A stretch of 64,000 bases of DNA from Liolophura sinensis (taxonomy: Eukaryota; Mollusca; Polyplacophora; Chitonida; Chitonidae). Positions 30,601 through 39,593 of the stretch are shown here, piece after piece. The stretch's first letter is position 1. Each line of letters begins with the position of its first letter. Below the pieces are notes generated by a model that saw only the letters and a list, made by a program, of their open reading frames with translations, ran no database searches and had not been told where the DNA came from. The position numbers and the translations under genes were made by a program. The DNA lies in assembly GCF_032854445.1 (NCBI RefSeq), contig NC_088296.1:2255246-2319245 (forward strand), given 5' to 3'.

Positions 30601-33377
30601 ATTAAAACAACTGTATATAAATAATGTATGTGTCGAAGCAAATTAATACTTTAATAAATAACAATAATGACCCAAGGTTAAATTATAATATACCACTTTA
30701 CAAAAGCTATGTTTTTTTTTCTTGAAAGGGCCGAAAGCTTATCGAGCCCTAAAAAAACAATAAGGTATATAGTATGCCTCCACTTTCGCAGATTTTGTCT
30801 AACGAAATCTATACCTTGACGTGGCAACTTTGCCCGCAGACTGCCCGGATTGCACCGCGGACTCGAACTTTTGGTCCGCAGCTTCTTTTTCTTCCACGTG
30901 ACCCGGATATACAGCGCCATCTATCAGCCTGAAAGTTACACACGAAAGTGCATGGTGTATTTATGTGTATACAGCTCAGGGTTTTTTATATTTATAAAGA
31001 AAACCTTGATGAGTCTGATATCTCATGAAGTTGGAGGCACACGTCTTGATATCAGTTCTGAGGCCTAATGTACGGCTCTAAGTACTTCGAAAAATTAATA
31101 AAAACATCCAAAGATTTATATGTGGTACATTTATTTTTTTTATTTTTTTGAAGACGTGCGACACGTCTTCAAGTAATGCGCACACTTATGTGTGTTCATA
31201 TATTTGACCAGTGCTGTTATAGTCTACTTCTTTTAGAGAGTCGCTTATTTTAAGCTGTCTGTAAAATCAGTCATCACTCGCCACCAAAATTGTCTTTATT
31301 CAGTGCAACGTAACAAAACAAGCTCTACACACTAATATGTTTGAAGTTTACCATATTGCAATTAACATGAAGTTAAAGCACTTTTTCTTATTCATAATGC
31401 TAAAGTCCGTAAGCTCGGTTTCGACGGCAAAAATACGTTGCCTTGGGATACGTAATAATTATTAAAAAAACCAGTGGCATGCTGGCTGGATATTGGGCAG
31501 AGTTCAGTATATTTTGACGGAAGTAAACACTAGTCACCTAAACTGCTATCGATTTTACTGTACCCCTGTTTCTGACACTGCCAAATGTGAAATTGTTTAC
31601 ACGTTTTAATATAGTGTTAATAAATGAGTTTCATTTTATATTTTGAAGTATATGACCTTTAAAGCTGGTTGATAGGAAATTTTCTTGTGAGAGAGAAGTG
31701 TAGTTTATTGGCCGAGGGTGTAGTGTAGACTGTGTTACTACGTGGAGTTTGCTCTAACCGCACGTTGGCGCACCAATATTGTAAAACAAATTACTCTTCA
31801 CGCCCAATATCCAGCATGCCACTGGCTTTAGAATAATTATGACGCCACCCAAGGCAATAAATTCTTGGCGTCAAAACTAAGCTTATGCGGTTTAACATTA
31901 TGAAGTAGAAAAAGTGTTCCAATTTGATATTCGTTGAAAGAATATGGACATGCAACATACCCATGTGTAGAGCTTGTGTTGTTAGGTGTCATTGGCTAAA
32001 GGCAATTTTGGTAGCGAGATTTTACAGACAACAAAATTCAGGCGACTCGCTAAAATAAATGCACTGTAGTGAAGAAAGGTATAGGTAGAGCTATTAATAA
32101 GCATGTAACTATGATTACTTTGATCTTGTACATTCTTTGCCTTAAATGAAAGGATTCCATTATATGTATCAGTCTGGAGGACACTTACATTGAGAAGGCG
32201 GAAATGAAGGCTTCATTCGGCAACCGGACGTCAAGGGTGACCTCCTGCGCAATATCCGCTGTGTTTGATATCCGGCTGCTCACGCGCGTCTCTGAAAACC
32301 GATGTCTGACATCAGACCGAATATGAAGACTGTCAACTGTAATCCCGCCATTGATCTGAAAAAGAATTCACTGAATAATAATTTGAAACTTATTCGCTTT
32401 TTATCATTTTTATTTGCAGAAGAGGGTGGGGTCTTGATGGAGTGGGTACCGACCCATTGGGAATATGTCAATAATTCTTTTTATGTCTAGTATTAAAACG
32501 AGTAATATAACTTATATCCAACGTGCCATTTGTTAAATAATCAGAGGTTTTCATTGGTCATGTAAACTATTAACAAAAACCTTATTTAATGAACAATTAC
32601 AAATGCTTGTAGGATTGCTTTTACCATTAGAGTATTTTGCCCTGAAAAAAAAAAAATCCGAGATCATTTACCGCTGCGTGACGGTGTTTCTTGACAAACG
32701 TGACGTTTTTGACTACAGGATCGGCATAAACTAAATTCAGAGTATATTAGCAAATATGGTTCGACAAAAAACGAAGCGATTGGCACCACATCACAAGCTA
32801 ATAGCGTTTGTAAGTACATGTAATCTCACAAAGGCAGGAAAGTTCCTCCGTATTCTGCCTACTGTCGGAAGTTTACACCGCAGCATCGGTACTGCAAGCG
32901 TCAGTTGTTTACCCTGGGCACTCCAAAATCCTCCACCCTTAAAACTGACGACTATCGTATGAGTGAACAATTCTTAAGTGCCCAAACGTTAAAAAAATGA
33001 ATAAAGATATATTTATTTATTTATGTTATTGGTGTTTTATGCCATACTCAAGAATATTTCACTTATTCAACGGCGGGCAGCATTATGGTGGGTGGAAACC
33101 GGGCAGGGCCCGGGAGAAACCCAGGACCATCTACAGGTTACTGGAAGACCTTCCCACGTGCGGCCGGAGAGGAAGCCAGCATAAGCTGGACTTAAACTCA
33201 AAGCGACCGCATTGGTGAGAGACTCCTGGGTCATTTCGCTGCGCTGCGGCGCTAACTGACTGAGCCACAGAGGCCCCTCTAAAGATATAAAGAAAGAACA
33301 AAATGTATAGGTCTACTTACAGGATTGTTGTCCACCAAGCCAACAGACAGCAAGCTTAACAACAGAACGTACATCAT
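18999..33377 (-). CDS. ITIH: Inter-alpha-trypsin inhibitor heavy chain (ITIH)-like secreted protein, 12 coding exons
   Basis: ITIH proteins are secreted matrix or plasma proteins; the vertebrate members attach to hyaluronan. Coding exons in order: 33321-33377, 32189-32355, 30815-30928, 29839-30086, 28369-28536, 27598-27886, 26501-27222, 24945-25035, 21827-22117, 20826-20951, 19831-20169, 18999-19141. Every intron is GT-AG and phases agree once three single-base indels are allowed (one in exon 5, two in exon 7), giving about 917 residues, the usual family length. Domains: signal peptide (1-17), VIT domain (about 20-150), von Willebrand A domain (about 270-450) with the metal-site motif DTSGS near 278 and LTDG later, the family signature YQFVTPYTSMIV, a Thr-rich linker (about 619-715), and an ITI heavy-chain C-terminal domain. 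The Asp-Pro-His motif that couples vertebrate chains to chondroitin sulfate was not found. Introns are full of minisatellites and SINEs. Confidence 0.92.
19143..19582 (-). repeat. 62-bp minisatellite against the exon-12 acceptor
   Basis: Seven copies with an exact 62-base period (starts at 19151, 19213, 19275 and so on). On the gene strand each reads CTCTCTTGTTTTCAC, then CTTCTGCACAAGAGG. The real junction is CTCTCTTGTTTTTACAG then GTTCCTTACTGAATAGAG. The unit therefore resembles the pyrimidine tract plus exon start with the AG and a few following bases missing. Confidence 0.92.
19831..20169 (-). CDS. ITIH-like exon 11: C-terminal domain
   Basis: Encodes LSVTGHLQPDAYDRHRKLQS through RMNGNDLLAVDLTSI to VAVKNAANLSPDSTGLI. 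Relatives have VTGQLIGDK at the first position. Phase 1 in and out; the acceptor is TTAACACAG and the donor GTAAGT. Confidence 0.88.
20461..20564. repeat. Two tandem copies of a 52-bp unit
   Basis: CACAG(T/C)CTGTCCTATTGA-like start, then GGGTGTCAAAAGTGGACC and AATGTAAAC, twice, in the intron between exons 10 and 11. An SINE family-B 3' fragment lies just left at about 20270-20320. Confidence 0.85.
20826..20951 (-). CDS. ITIH-like exon 10: start of the C-terminal domain
   Basis: Encodes FPAGVFVQKNSESPNTSVCL then DLVTSGPLEPSAVVLLND, matching the beginning of the heavy-chain C-terminal domain (VCFDL... in relatives). Phase 1 in and out; the acceptor is GTTTCAG and the donor GTAAGT. The expected Asp-Pro-His-Phe before this point is absent. 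Too short and too odd in frame to stand out on its own, but both phases fit its neighbours. Confidence 0.8.
21075..21325. repeat. Degenerate C/A-rich tandem repeat
   Basis: Irregular alternation of CCAGACCAAACCTC and CTCAGAAAAAAACCTCT blocks in the intron between exons 9 and 10; on the gene strand it is G/T-rich. Short minus-strand open frames here come from the repeat. Confidence 0.8.
21571..21645. repeat. (AT)n microsatellite
   Basis: Continuous AT dinucleotides of about 75 bases, joined directly to the next SINE fragment. Confidence 0.97.
21646..21785 (-). mobile_element. SINE family B, 3' part, minus strand
   Basis: Inverse of the family-B 3' end: GTGCTCAAGAGTATTTCACT, then GGAGGAAACC, CCATCAGCAG and GACCTTCCCACGTACG. 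It ends about 40 bases from the donor of exon 9. Confidence 0.8.
21827..22117 (-). CDS. ITIH-like exon 9: Thr-rich linker
   Basis: Phase 1 in and out. About 97 residues, nearly a third threonine, ending in RTTTPRPPTTTTTTTLAQTT and TPETY. Such a stretch is normally O-glycosylated and extended (family inference). It lies between the vWA half and the C-terminal domain. The ACG/GTC-type codon repeats suggest growth by slippage. Acceptor CGTCTACAG, donor GTGAGT. Confidence 0.85.
22181..22231. repeat. (TG)n/GGGT microsatellite
   Basis: TGTG run followed by GGGGTGGGG blocks, just upstream of the exon-9 acceptor in gene direction. Confidence 0.95.
22232..23521. other. Intron 8, no further feature
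   Basis: AT-rich intron sequence on the gene strand. Short open frames on both strands have no recognised content. Confidence 0.45.
23522..23789. repeat. 29-bp minisatellite, nine units
   Basis: Near-identical copies of TGGCTCCAAGGAACTGTTGT then CCGATACAG; the fifth unit carries a 6-base insertion (35 bases). Head to tail without spacers, in the intron between exons 8 and 9. Confidence 0.95.
23790..24944. other. Intron 8, remainder
   Basis: No supported exon or repeat. Confidence 0.4.
24945..25035 (-). CDS. ITIH-like exon 8: FVTP-TSM signature
   Basis: Encodes YQFVTPYTSMIVTKPQTREG and AHTTIQPAIL; the relatives read YxFVTPLTSMVVTKP at this point. Phase 0 in, phase 1 out; the donor is GTGAGT. 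Confidence 0.94.
25036..26500. other. Intron 7 of the ITIH-like gene; one old dispersed repeat
   Basis: AT-rich. The segment 26050-26205 is similar in block order to 57400-57545 (GTACTTTATAT-like, then TTGGTTGACGG and GTATACGA-TGTCT). A short plus-strand frame at 25544 starts with a hydrophobic run but has no support. Confidence 0.45.
26501..27222 (-). CDS. ITIH-like exon 7: rest of vWA and following region, with two compensating frameshifts
   Basis: The first part reads TNINDALLRGLHTLSYHDTK then PPMLLFLTDGQATSG and ends DLVDNQL followed by a stop. The second part, LTKSDFPTVFSGSEIMVAG to ERLWVYLTVKQLIEK, is in another frame; the third, EIDDPSSTEFQQAKAEALRL, is back in the first. The breaks are at a T run (plus-strand AAA 26854-26856, one base short) and an A run (plus-strand TTTT 26576-26579, one base extra). 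They cancel, and the exon length fits the phases on both sides. The segment contains a short Pro/Thr stretch. The donor is GTACAC, a weaker form. Confidence 0.9.
27598..27886 (-). CDS. ITIH-like exon 6: von Willebrand A domain start
   Basis: Encodes VSDGYFVHFFAPENLSPIGK then RIVFVLDTSGSMAG, the metal-ion-dependent adhesion site DxSGS, and ELRPVDEFAILLFSN. Phase 0 in, phase 1 out (Gly codon split G/GT). The metal site is complete, so cation-dependent ligand binding is possible. Confidence 0.96.
28369..28536 (-). CDS. ITIH-like exon 5, with an apparent +1 frameshift
   Basis: Starts TNRFARIRSLTANSAEVTF and SPTPEQQVDYS, then the frame breaks and resumes one base later as VAGQFIVNYDVDHTVNLEGE. 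The break coincides with a run of five G (plus-strand C run 28434-28438); four G would keep the frame. Length 168 is one more than the neighbouring phases require. Downstream exons are intact, so a consensus error or a recent allele is likelier than decay. The acceptor CATCTAG is directly preceded by the 75-bp minisatellite. Confidence 0.88.
28545..29250 (-). repeat. ~75-bp minisatellite against the exon-5 acceptor
   Basis: Ten units spaced 62-79 bases apart, marked on the plus strand by CATCAAGGAAATGACAGGAA and AAGAGCAAACTGAATAGTGT. On the gene strand a unit such as 28672-28706 aligns without gaps to the real acceptor (about 22 of 35 bases by hand count, including the CTAG region). Further blocks resemble the first 20 exon bases. 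Some units keep an acceptor-like CACCTAG. Confidence 0.88.
29251..29838. other. Intron 4 remainder
   Basis: No exon. A weak inverted pair (GGTTTTAACGGATTGTCTGG and neighbours) was seen but is not convincing. Confidence 0.35.
29839..30086 (-). CDS. ITIH-like exon 4: end of VIT and linker
   Basis: Encodes ARETNDFVVSVNVAARSDVM, FNLTYQELLQRRLGLYEHVI and PELTGDRLTANVIT, all family hallmarks. Phase 2 in, phase 1 out; the acceptor is GTCACAG and the donor GTACGT. Confidence 0.95.
30815..30928 (-). CDS. ITIH-like exon 3: VIT domain continued
   Basis: Encodes LIDGAVYPGHVEEKEAADQK and then FESAVQSGQSAGKVATS, the part of VIT that in relatives reads IDGxVYxGxVKEKxEA. Phase 2 in and out; the acceptor is TTTCAG and the donor GTATAG. 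Confidence 0.92.
31221..32065. mobile_element. Long fold-back element with ~280-bp inverted arms
   Basis: The left arm (31221-31498) is inverted as the right arm (about 31800-32065) around a centre of about 300 bases. Paired landmarks include CCAGTGGCATGCTGG, GGATATTGGGC, AACACAAGCTCTACACA-like and ACTTTTTCT. It lies in intron 2 of the ITIH-like gene. A single similar arm is at 56135-56400. No transposase frame was seen, so it is non-autonomous. Confidence 0.85.
32189..32355 (-). CDS. ITIH-like exon 2: first half of the VIT domain
   Basis: Begins INGGITVDSLHIRSDV and continues with RFSETRVSSRISNTADIAQE and LPNEAFISAFS, a very clear VIT-domain start. Phase 0 in, phase 2 out (Met codon split AT/G). 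The donor is GTAAGT. Confidence 0.95.
33012..33279 (-). mobile_element. SINE family B, full length, minus strand, with target-site duplication
   Basis: Reverse complement of the family-B consensus: tail ATTTATTTATTT, then ACTCAAGAATATTTCACTT, GCCCGGGAGAAACCC, CTTCCCACGTGCGGCCGGAG and TGAGCCACAGAGGCC. TAAAGATATA occurs at 33002-33011 and 33280-33289. It lies only 40 bases from the exon-1 donor of the ITIH-like gene. Confidence 0.92.
33321..33377 (-). CDS. ITIH-like exon 1: signal peptide
   Basis: Encodes MMYVLLLSLLSVGLVDNNP, a hydrophobic secretion signal, and ends in phase 0 before GTAAGT. Two ATGs are adjacent at 33377 and 33374. A good acceptor (pyrimidine tract then TTTAG, exon base 33444) precedes it, giving 67 bases of 5' UTR in the same exon. 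Confidence 0.85.
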
Positions 33378-33444
33378 GGCTGACACAAGTAGAATGGTCG
33401 GTCAAACAGCAGACAGTTGACGGATTTGTTTATATCAGTGTAAT
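33378..33444 (-). other. 5' UTR portion of ITIH-like exon 1
   Basis: Between a strong acceptor (TTTCTATTTAG) and the first ATG. It would be joined to the upstream untranslated exon ending at 36023. Confidence 0.6.
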
Positions 33445-35104
33445 CTAAATAGAAATAAAACAAACACATTTTATGAAAAGAGGGTTTTTGTCAAACAAAA
33501 TATCTTAAAAGCACAATAAATTACATATTACAAAAAGAAGCTAACATTTTTTTACGATTGTTTTTAATGGATCCGGTTTCATCATTCAGTTCTGTACTAC
33601 TGAGGCGGTTTGAGCGCAAGCCTTCAGGCAAAAATGAATGAATGTTGTCAAGCATCCGGGAGAGCAATCAGAGGAACAATTATAAAGGGCCTGGGCAACT
33701 GGATAAACCTGTAGTTTAATTACTGACCTTGTTGTCAGATTACATCTAGTTCTACGCAGTAGATCTCTGCCGTAAGCTGCAGCAGTAGAATTTATTTATT
33801 TATTTATTTGTTGATGCATTTAACTATTTAATGGTATATTTATATGATTATTGCGCTATACTCTATACGCTAGAATTCTTCACTTTCATCACCGGAATGC
33901 TCAGCACAAACAATCGACACTTGACACGTTAATGACGAGCTTTGCGACATGTCACGTGCATATATAAACATCATACTGGTGGAAGATAAGCGCTGTTTAT
34001 CTAACGCTAAATTGCGCTCGCGCCCACACGAGCGTCGTCGATCGCTTATTGTCACTCACGCCTTACAAAAAGTGAGAGTGCAGTGCACATGCGATTTCTA
34101 CCCAGCAAATCTCTGCTGTGAGCTGCATTAGAACTCTGAACACAATTGGCATTTATACGATGTATACTATTATGTGGCATGTAATGCACAGAAGAAAAAA
34201 AAAAAGAAAAAAAGTTTTTTTATGGACGAAAGCATAGATAGGAATAAAATGAGTTTATTTTATAAGTTATTTTCCATTTCTTTCTTTCTCACCACATAAA
34301 CATTTAGTTTGCAACTGTTAATAATATTAATGCAGAATATATAAACATTATTTCGATTTAGAAGTAAACTTTGTACTGCCTAAAATTTTATACAATTTTA
34401 ATGGAATAATGCGGACGTTATCGAGTGCTCTTTACATGTAGGAATAACTCCCAAAAACTGATAATCTTAGCAAAACTTGTCTAAAGTAATACAAATCTCA
34501 GTAAATACAAGACCATAGTAAAAGAATCCAATCTCACGAACATGCATACATCAGTGAATCGGAATATTTGATTTTATTTTATAGGTATCTTACAGAAATA
34601 CGCTCTCGTATATACTGAGATTTTTATGTCAGGTGTAGACCGTCATGATGTAACAGGTTAAAGGAGAATTTTGTGCTGAGCCAGTTTGATAGGCCTCGAA
34701 GTTACGTGGGTGCTGGGTAAGAAATCCTAGAACCTCAGCCATCTTGAGTCAACTTTATACATCTTCTTATTTCATAACAGGATATTACATAGACCTAAAA
34801 TGGTTCAATGTTTAAACAAAAAGTCCTGCGGACAACGCAGCCTGTATTGTATTTGAAGCATTAGATATTACCCACGTATGTCTCTCCTACATCACTGAAA
34901 CTTGTTGGCTGCTTCTACTACCAAGTTAATTTTTATCTGTTAAAATTTGTATATTTTACGATGTGGTAATGCTAGTTTTCATTAACGATACCGGTCTTTA
35001 AGAATTTGTCGTCCGGTTTTGTTTTACTGGTTAACAGTCTGAGCCCAGGCTTGGAGAGTCCGCTTACTGTCATTCATTACGTGTCTGTCCCACGGAGTTT
35101 AGAA
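33445..35104. other. Probable first intron of the ITIH-like gene
   Basis: AT-rich. GCAGTAGATCTCTGC...GAGCTGCA-like sequence occurs twice (about 33757-33790 and 34098-34130). A short TATT repeat lies at 33791-33812. No exon. Confidence 0.4.
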
Positions 35105-35262
35105 TACAGTTATTTATTTATTTTTATTTATTTATTTGATTGGTGTTTTACACCGTACTCAAGACTATTTATACGACGGAGGTAACATTATGGTGGGAGG
35201 AAACCGGGTCGAACCCGGGAAAAACCACGACATCCTCAGGTTGCTGGCAGACAGAATACAGG
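35105..35262 (-). mobile_element. SINE family B, 3' half, minus strand
   Basis: A TTATTTATTTATTTGATTGG tail, then TGTTTTACACCGTACTCAAG, GGTGGGAGGAAACCGGG and CATCCTCAGGTTGCTGGCAG, inverted relative to the reference copy. Confidence 0.88.
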
Positions 35263-36022
35263 TAGGATCAAACAGTTTCACAGTTAGTTAGCATTATTCA
35301 ACAGGCTAAGAATTGAATATCACGCCATATGTTGAAGAATATACAGATTTCCCGTACCTCAATAAAAGTTGGAAGAACCAAAATGTTTATAATGAGACGG
35401 TATGGTCAACAGATGTAGACGGGCGCAGCCATAGTTATGGATATTGGATGAGTACAGCTTGACGCTACGTCGGCAATATTTCAGCCACGTGGTGACGATA
35501 CATAATGCATCATTTGAATGTTATATTATATTTACACTGTTACCGGATTATTTCCATAAATTGGGAGAAATGATGTAAGGACATAGGCTTACATGTGTTG
35601 CACTCAGTCGATAGTCAGGGCTAACATGGCTTGTGGGCAAATCATGCAGTAAAAAAAAAACCCTATCTCAATTCTCTGCCTAAACCACTTCTCTACACAA
35701 GACGTAAATAGAGAAAGAATGGTCCGTACATTGTACGTAAAAATCTTACGTACACCACTGTATGAATCACTTTTGTATTACTGCAGTTTACAGTTCATCT
35801 GAGTGTGGACTAAGTTACTGTAGTTACTAAGTTACTAAGTAATAAGTTACATCACTTCGTACACTGCAAAGTAGCGTATGTCTATCGTTTATTCTACATT
35901 TAGCGTGAACTTTAAACTAGACGTATTGTAGATGTGTAGATCCCTTAAAACTTAGAACGCGCAGTTTCACATTTTAACCCTGTATTCAGCGAAATAGGGA
36001 AAAATTAAAAGGCATTACTTAC

Positions 36023-36135
36023 CATTGCCCTGCACCATGGCGGCGTAGTAACCGAAACTTTTCACGTTTTTGTTTTCAAGATGTTCAGTTGCAACTCATT
36101 GCTGTTAAACTCATCAGCAGATGCATCGCAGCAGC
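36023..36135 (-). other. Candidate 5' untranslated exon of the ITIH-like gene
   Basis: On the minus strand this ends GCCGCCATGGTGCAGGGCAA TG before GTAAGTAATG, a textbook donor. The ATG at 36038 is in perfect Kozak context but is out of frame with the main start. The 5' limit is estimated from the TATA box. No transcript was available, so the link to the gene is inferred from position and splice signals. Confidence 0.5.
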
Positions 36136-36157
36136 AGATGCATCGTGTGCATTTAGT

Positions 36158-36165
36158 GTTTATAG
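36158..36165 (-). promoter_or_regulatory. TATA box, candidate ITIH-like promoter
   Basis: CTATAAAC on the minus strand, with a predicted start about 30 bases downstream near 36135 and the Kozak ATG and donor following. It is the best core-promoter candidate upstream of the signal-peptide exon. Confidence 0.5.
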
Positions 36166-36610
36166 AGGGCGTTCTTTATCCTGGCGATGTGACTGGCGTG
36201 TGGTCAGTCAATCAGTGGTTCAGTTGACAAAGTGAGGCGGAGCCTGTCGTAGTGAGGGAAGATCGTCTGCTGGAGGACTTAAGATGTCAGTGTGAAGAGC
36301 ATGGCGACCTCTGATATTTGCGTGTTTCTCGGAGGTTGGTGCTGCATTGAAATGTAGGACGTATACATCTCGCGTGGAACATGTGTACTGTCACAGTAAA
36401 TGTTTTAAAAAACATCCTCATACAAATTACAACGTGTTGTTGTGAGCTTAAATAGAAGGCTATATGTCACAGAAAAAGCTGACAATTTGGAATGAAAACT
36501 TAGATTATGTACTTGTATCAAAATGAGTAAAATATATTTCATTTTTCAGGATAATAAATTTAATTGAATGGTAGTGTGCTAAAGTAATAGTAATGGCGTG
36601 TGGTGTCTGG

Positions 36611-36706
36611 CGATAGACTCCTTCTGTTCAGACAGCTAGTTAGCGAATGGCGAGGTCGCGATAGACTCCTTCTGTTCAGACAGCTAGTTAGCGAATGGCG
36701 AGGTCG
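36611..36706. repeat. Perfect 48-bp tandem duplication
   Basis: CGATAGACTCCTTCTGTTCA...GAATGGCGAGGTCG occurs twice back to back without a mismatch. The plus frame reads DRLLLFRQLVSEWRGR twice, without known meaning. A very recent event or an assembly artefact. Confidence 0.95.
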
Positions 36707-37780
36707 CGTGAATCCAGTCATCATGAATTTTTTCTCGCTATCAGTAGTTTCATGTGAGTTCCATTGCTATTTCTTTCTTAAACTGGTAAACCTGACCGAC
36801 GTCATTACTGGTTTTTCCAGTTTTAGTAAAACCACAATCAAATTAGTCAAGCAATATCTGTAAACAAACGAAAAAATATAGTGGATGAACTGAAGGCACT
36901 GATGAAAATTTTGACTACAAAGTCCTACATACATAATGGTTTAAGACGTGACTCAAGTAAACTAAGCCAACCGTACGGATTGGGTCACAGGTGCCGATGA
37001 TAAGGGTACTGTTTTATGACAGAAATGCATACGGGTAAAGTGCTCATTTGAGTCGCTCGCACACACACACACACACGTCTATGACCCGATGCCACGATCG
37101 GTTTCAGCTAAGTTAATACCTTAGCAGTGTTATATACCGAATGTGGCACAAAGTAGTATGTTATAGATCTAACACGAAACAAGGGTTGACGGTCTTTGAA
37201 CATTATATGTGAATGAATAATTTCACAATATTATAAACAAGACAAATGCTTTTGTAATGTCAAGATCATGGACTTCCGCCGGAGATTTCCTCTATTAAAC
37301 TTCACATTGGTGCAATGTTAATTACGGTTTTCAAATGAGACGCAACGAAAGGAATCTTTTAAGCGAAATTATCATAATTGGAGGCAAAAATACATGAAAC
37401 ATTGCATTTTGTTTTTTACATCAAGATTGTATTACAAATGATGAGAGTACCAGTGCGCATTACTCATTGCTCCTTTTTCGGCAACGCTGCTTTATTGGGT
37501 TTATCTATGCGGATGTACGCCGTTTATTGAAGACTTAAAGACATGCGCACCTCCTGAAGAAATGTCAATAGCATACTTGTACAAAGCACATCCTTTTAGT
37601 ATCCCTGCACGTGTTTTACACCCCTTACGTAATGTTTTCCACGAAAGTTCACTCAGCTTCGTCAAAGTTTGTTGACACGTGTCTCTAACTTGGCGACAAA
37701 CAATAAGTAGAAGCATCGCAAATTGTACCTAGTGAGTAGCAGTTTATCGCGACATTGGTTTCACGCCAGAGGCGACCGGC
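36707..37780. other. Intergenic, no recognised gene
   Basis: A short (AC)n run at about 37060-37078. Nothing else recognised. Confidence 0.4.
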
Positions 37781-38115
37781 CCCGTTAGCACAGGTGGTAG
37801 AGCACCCGCCTCATGAGGCGGAAGATCCAGAGTCAACCCTGGGTTGAGTCACGCCTAACACCTTAAAAGAGGAACTTTACGCTTGGCGTTCAGCATGAAG
37901 GTGATAGTGCAACGACTGGTTTAACAGTATCGGTATAATGGCTCGGGCGGGGCGTCTTACTTGTCTTCGGTGAGCCATCTCAGTGAAGCAGCACTAGATA
38001 AAATTGCGGTGGAAATCCGTCCTGCAACAAGGAGGCACATTACATGCACACTGAGAACTCCTTCGTCGTTATATGAGTGAAAAAATGTTAAGTACGCTGT
38101 TAAAGGTCAAGCACT
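37781..38115 (+). mobile_element. tRNA-derived SINE, family A, second copy
   Basis: Head GTTAGCACAGGTGGTAGAGC, anticodon-like stem CACCCGCCTCATGAGGCGG, B-box region GAGTCAACCC, body CGGTATAATGGCTCGGGCGG and GGTGGAAATCCGTCCTGCAA, 3' end TGTTAAGTACGCTGTTAAA and an ACTC tail. The better preserved tRNA half of the two. Confidence 0.87.
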
Positions 38116-38175
38116 CACTCACTAACTCAAGAGAAAATTTCTCATGTGAGCATTGATGGGCATTGACAAGCTTGT

Positions 38176-38352
<177 letters not shown>

Positions 38353-38779
38353 CTGTCAGTCAATCGCCTTGCAAGTTATACATATTTCACTGCGCATACA
38401 TGCTCTTTGATACATGTACTATCGCATATCCCGCGATCACTGGGCGGATTGTCGATTCTATCCGTTGAATTGGACCAGTCGCAAGAAAATAAGACATCCA
38501 CTGTTTCATGAGATTGTAGCATGTCAAATTTGTCAAATTTGAAACCATGATGGCCTAATCCGGCTTCCATAAAGAATACAAATCGCATCACGTTCATTCG
38601 CTTTTAAGATACATCTTTCATTCTTTCGCCTGGTTCGTTTTAGCATTGTTCTCACTGCAATAGATCCGCAAACTAAACCTTCACATTATACCCTTACAGA
38701 TGTCTCAAGTGTTGCTCTCGAGTGGTGTGTACAAATTTCCAACAGCGATTACAGGGCTGTTTACTTAGTGTTACATGAT

Positions 38780-38935
38780 TTATTAATTTATTTCATTAGT
38801 GTTTGTACGCCGTACTCATAAATATTTCACTTATACGACGGCGGCTAGTATCATGGTGGTAGGAAATGGGGCAGAGCCCAGTGTAAACCCACGACCATCT
38901 GCAGGTTGCTGACAGACCTTCCCACGTACTGGTGT
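38780..38935 (-). mobile_element. SINE family B, 3' half, minus strand
   Basis: CGCCGTACTCATAAATATTT, ACTTATACGACGGCGGC, CCATCTGCAGGTTGCTGACA and CCTTCCCACGTAC in the inverted order. Confidence 0.87.
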
Positions 38936-39289
38936 TACATGAAGGTTACTTATATCCTTTCTTTCCTGTTGTGCAATCAATGATCTCGCTCTGCGCTGAG
39001 AAGCCGCACGTCTAGTATTTCACTGAGTTCGTCAGTTACTTGACAATGGTCAGTGGTTTAGTATGGGCAATCCGGTTAGAAACAAGCCCCTGGTGTGCAA
39101 ATTGAAAATGCATTGAGACAACATGCATTGATCAGTCTATTCATTCAGTGATTCACTCATACAGCCAGCGTACGATCTTTGTCTTCAGCGAAAATTTGAT
39201 ATCAGTTTCATACATTAAAATGTATTTCACGAGTTTGCCAAAAAAAGGAAATTTAAGACATACAAAGAACGTAATTTACTTGTGTTACT

Positions 39290-39430
39290 TGTGTCTTCGA
39301 CATAAACTTCAGTTGTGGCAGCACATTAGCAGCATGGACTCGCCTTGTCATAGGAAGACACAAATAAAGTCTTATCTTCGTCATATGACTGAAAAATGTG
39401 TTGAGTACAGAGTGAAACCCCAAGCATAAA
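39290..39430 (+). mobile_element. SINE family A, 3' fragment
   Basis: Diverged end of family A: GGCAGCACATTAGCAGCATG, TCTTCGTCATATGACTGAAA, GTTGAGTACAGAGTGAAACC and CCAAGCA. Confidence 0.55.
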
Positions 39431-39434
39431 TACT

Positions 39435-39440
39435 TTTATT
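39435..39440 (-). terminator. Polyadenylation signal of the GABA-B-type receptor gene
   Basis: AATAAA on the minus strand, about 155 bases after the stop codon at 39594; consistent with a short 3' UTR. Confidence 0.6.
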
Positions 39441-39593
39441 GCACATAATATTCTGGCCTATACATTACGAGTAACAAAAGTTTACACTAACGTGCAAAAG
39501 ATATGTCAATAACAAAACACACACAATTAAAAACAAAACCACAAAGAAAAAATAAAAACAAAAGCGATGAAATATGCAAAGTACGCTTTTTCA

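Noticed and set aside
18999-33377. ITIH-like gene as a pseudogene
   Set aside because: Only single-base shifts, mostly in homopolymers, with intact splice sites, intact domains and correct phases; the neighbouring receptor shows the same error type.
35732-35754. TGTACGTAA/TTACGTACA palindrome as a binding site
   Set aside because: Short isolated palindrome in AT-rich sequence; expected by chance at this scale.
37781-37860. A functional tRNA gene at the SINE-A head
   Set aside because: The tRNA-like half is continuous with a SINE body and tail, and pairing is imperfect.
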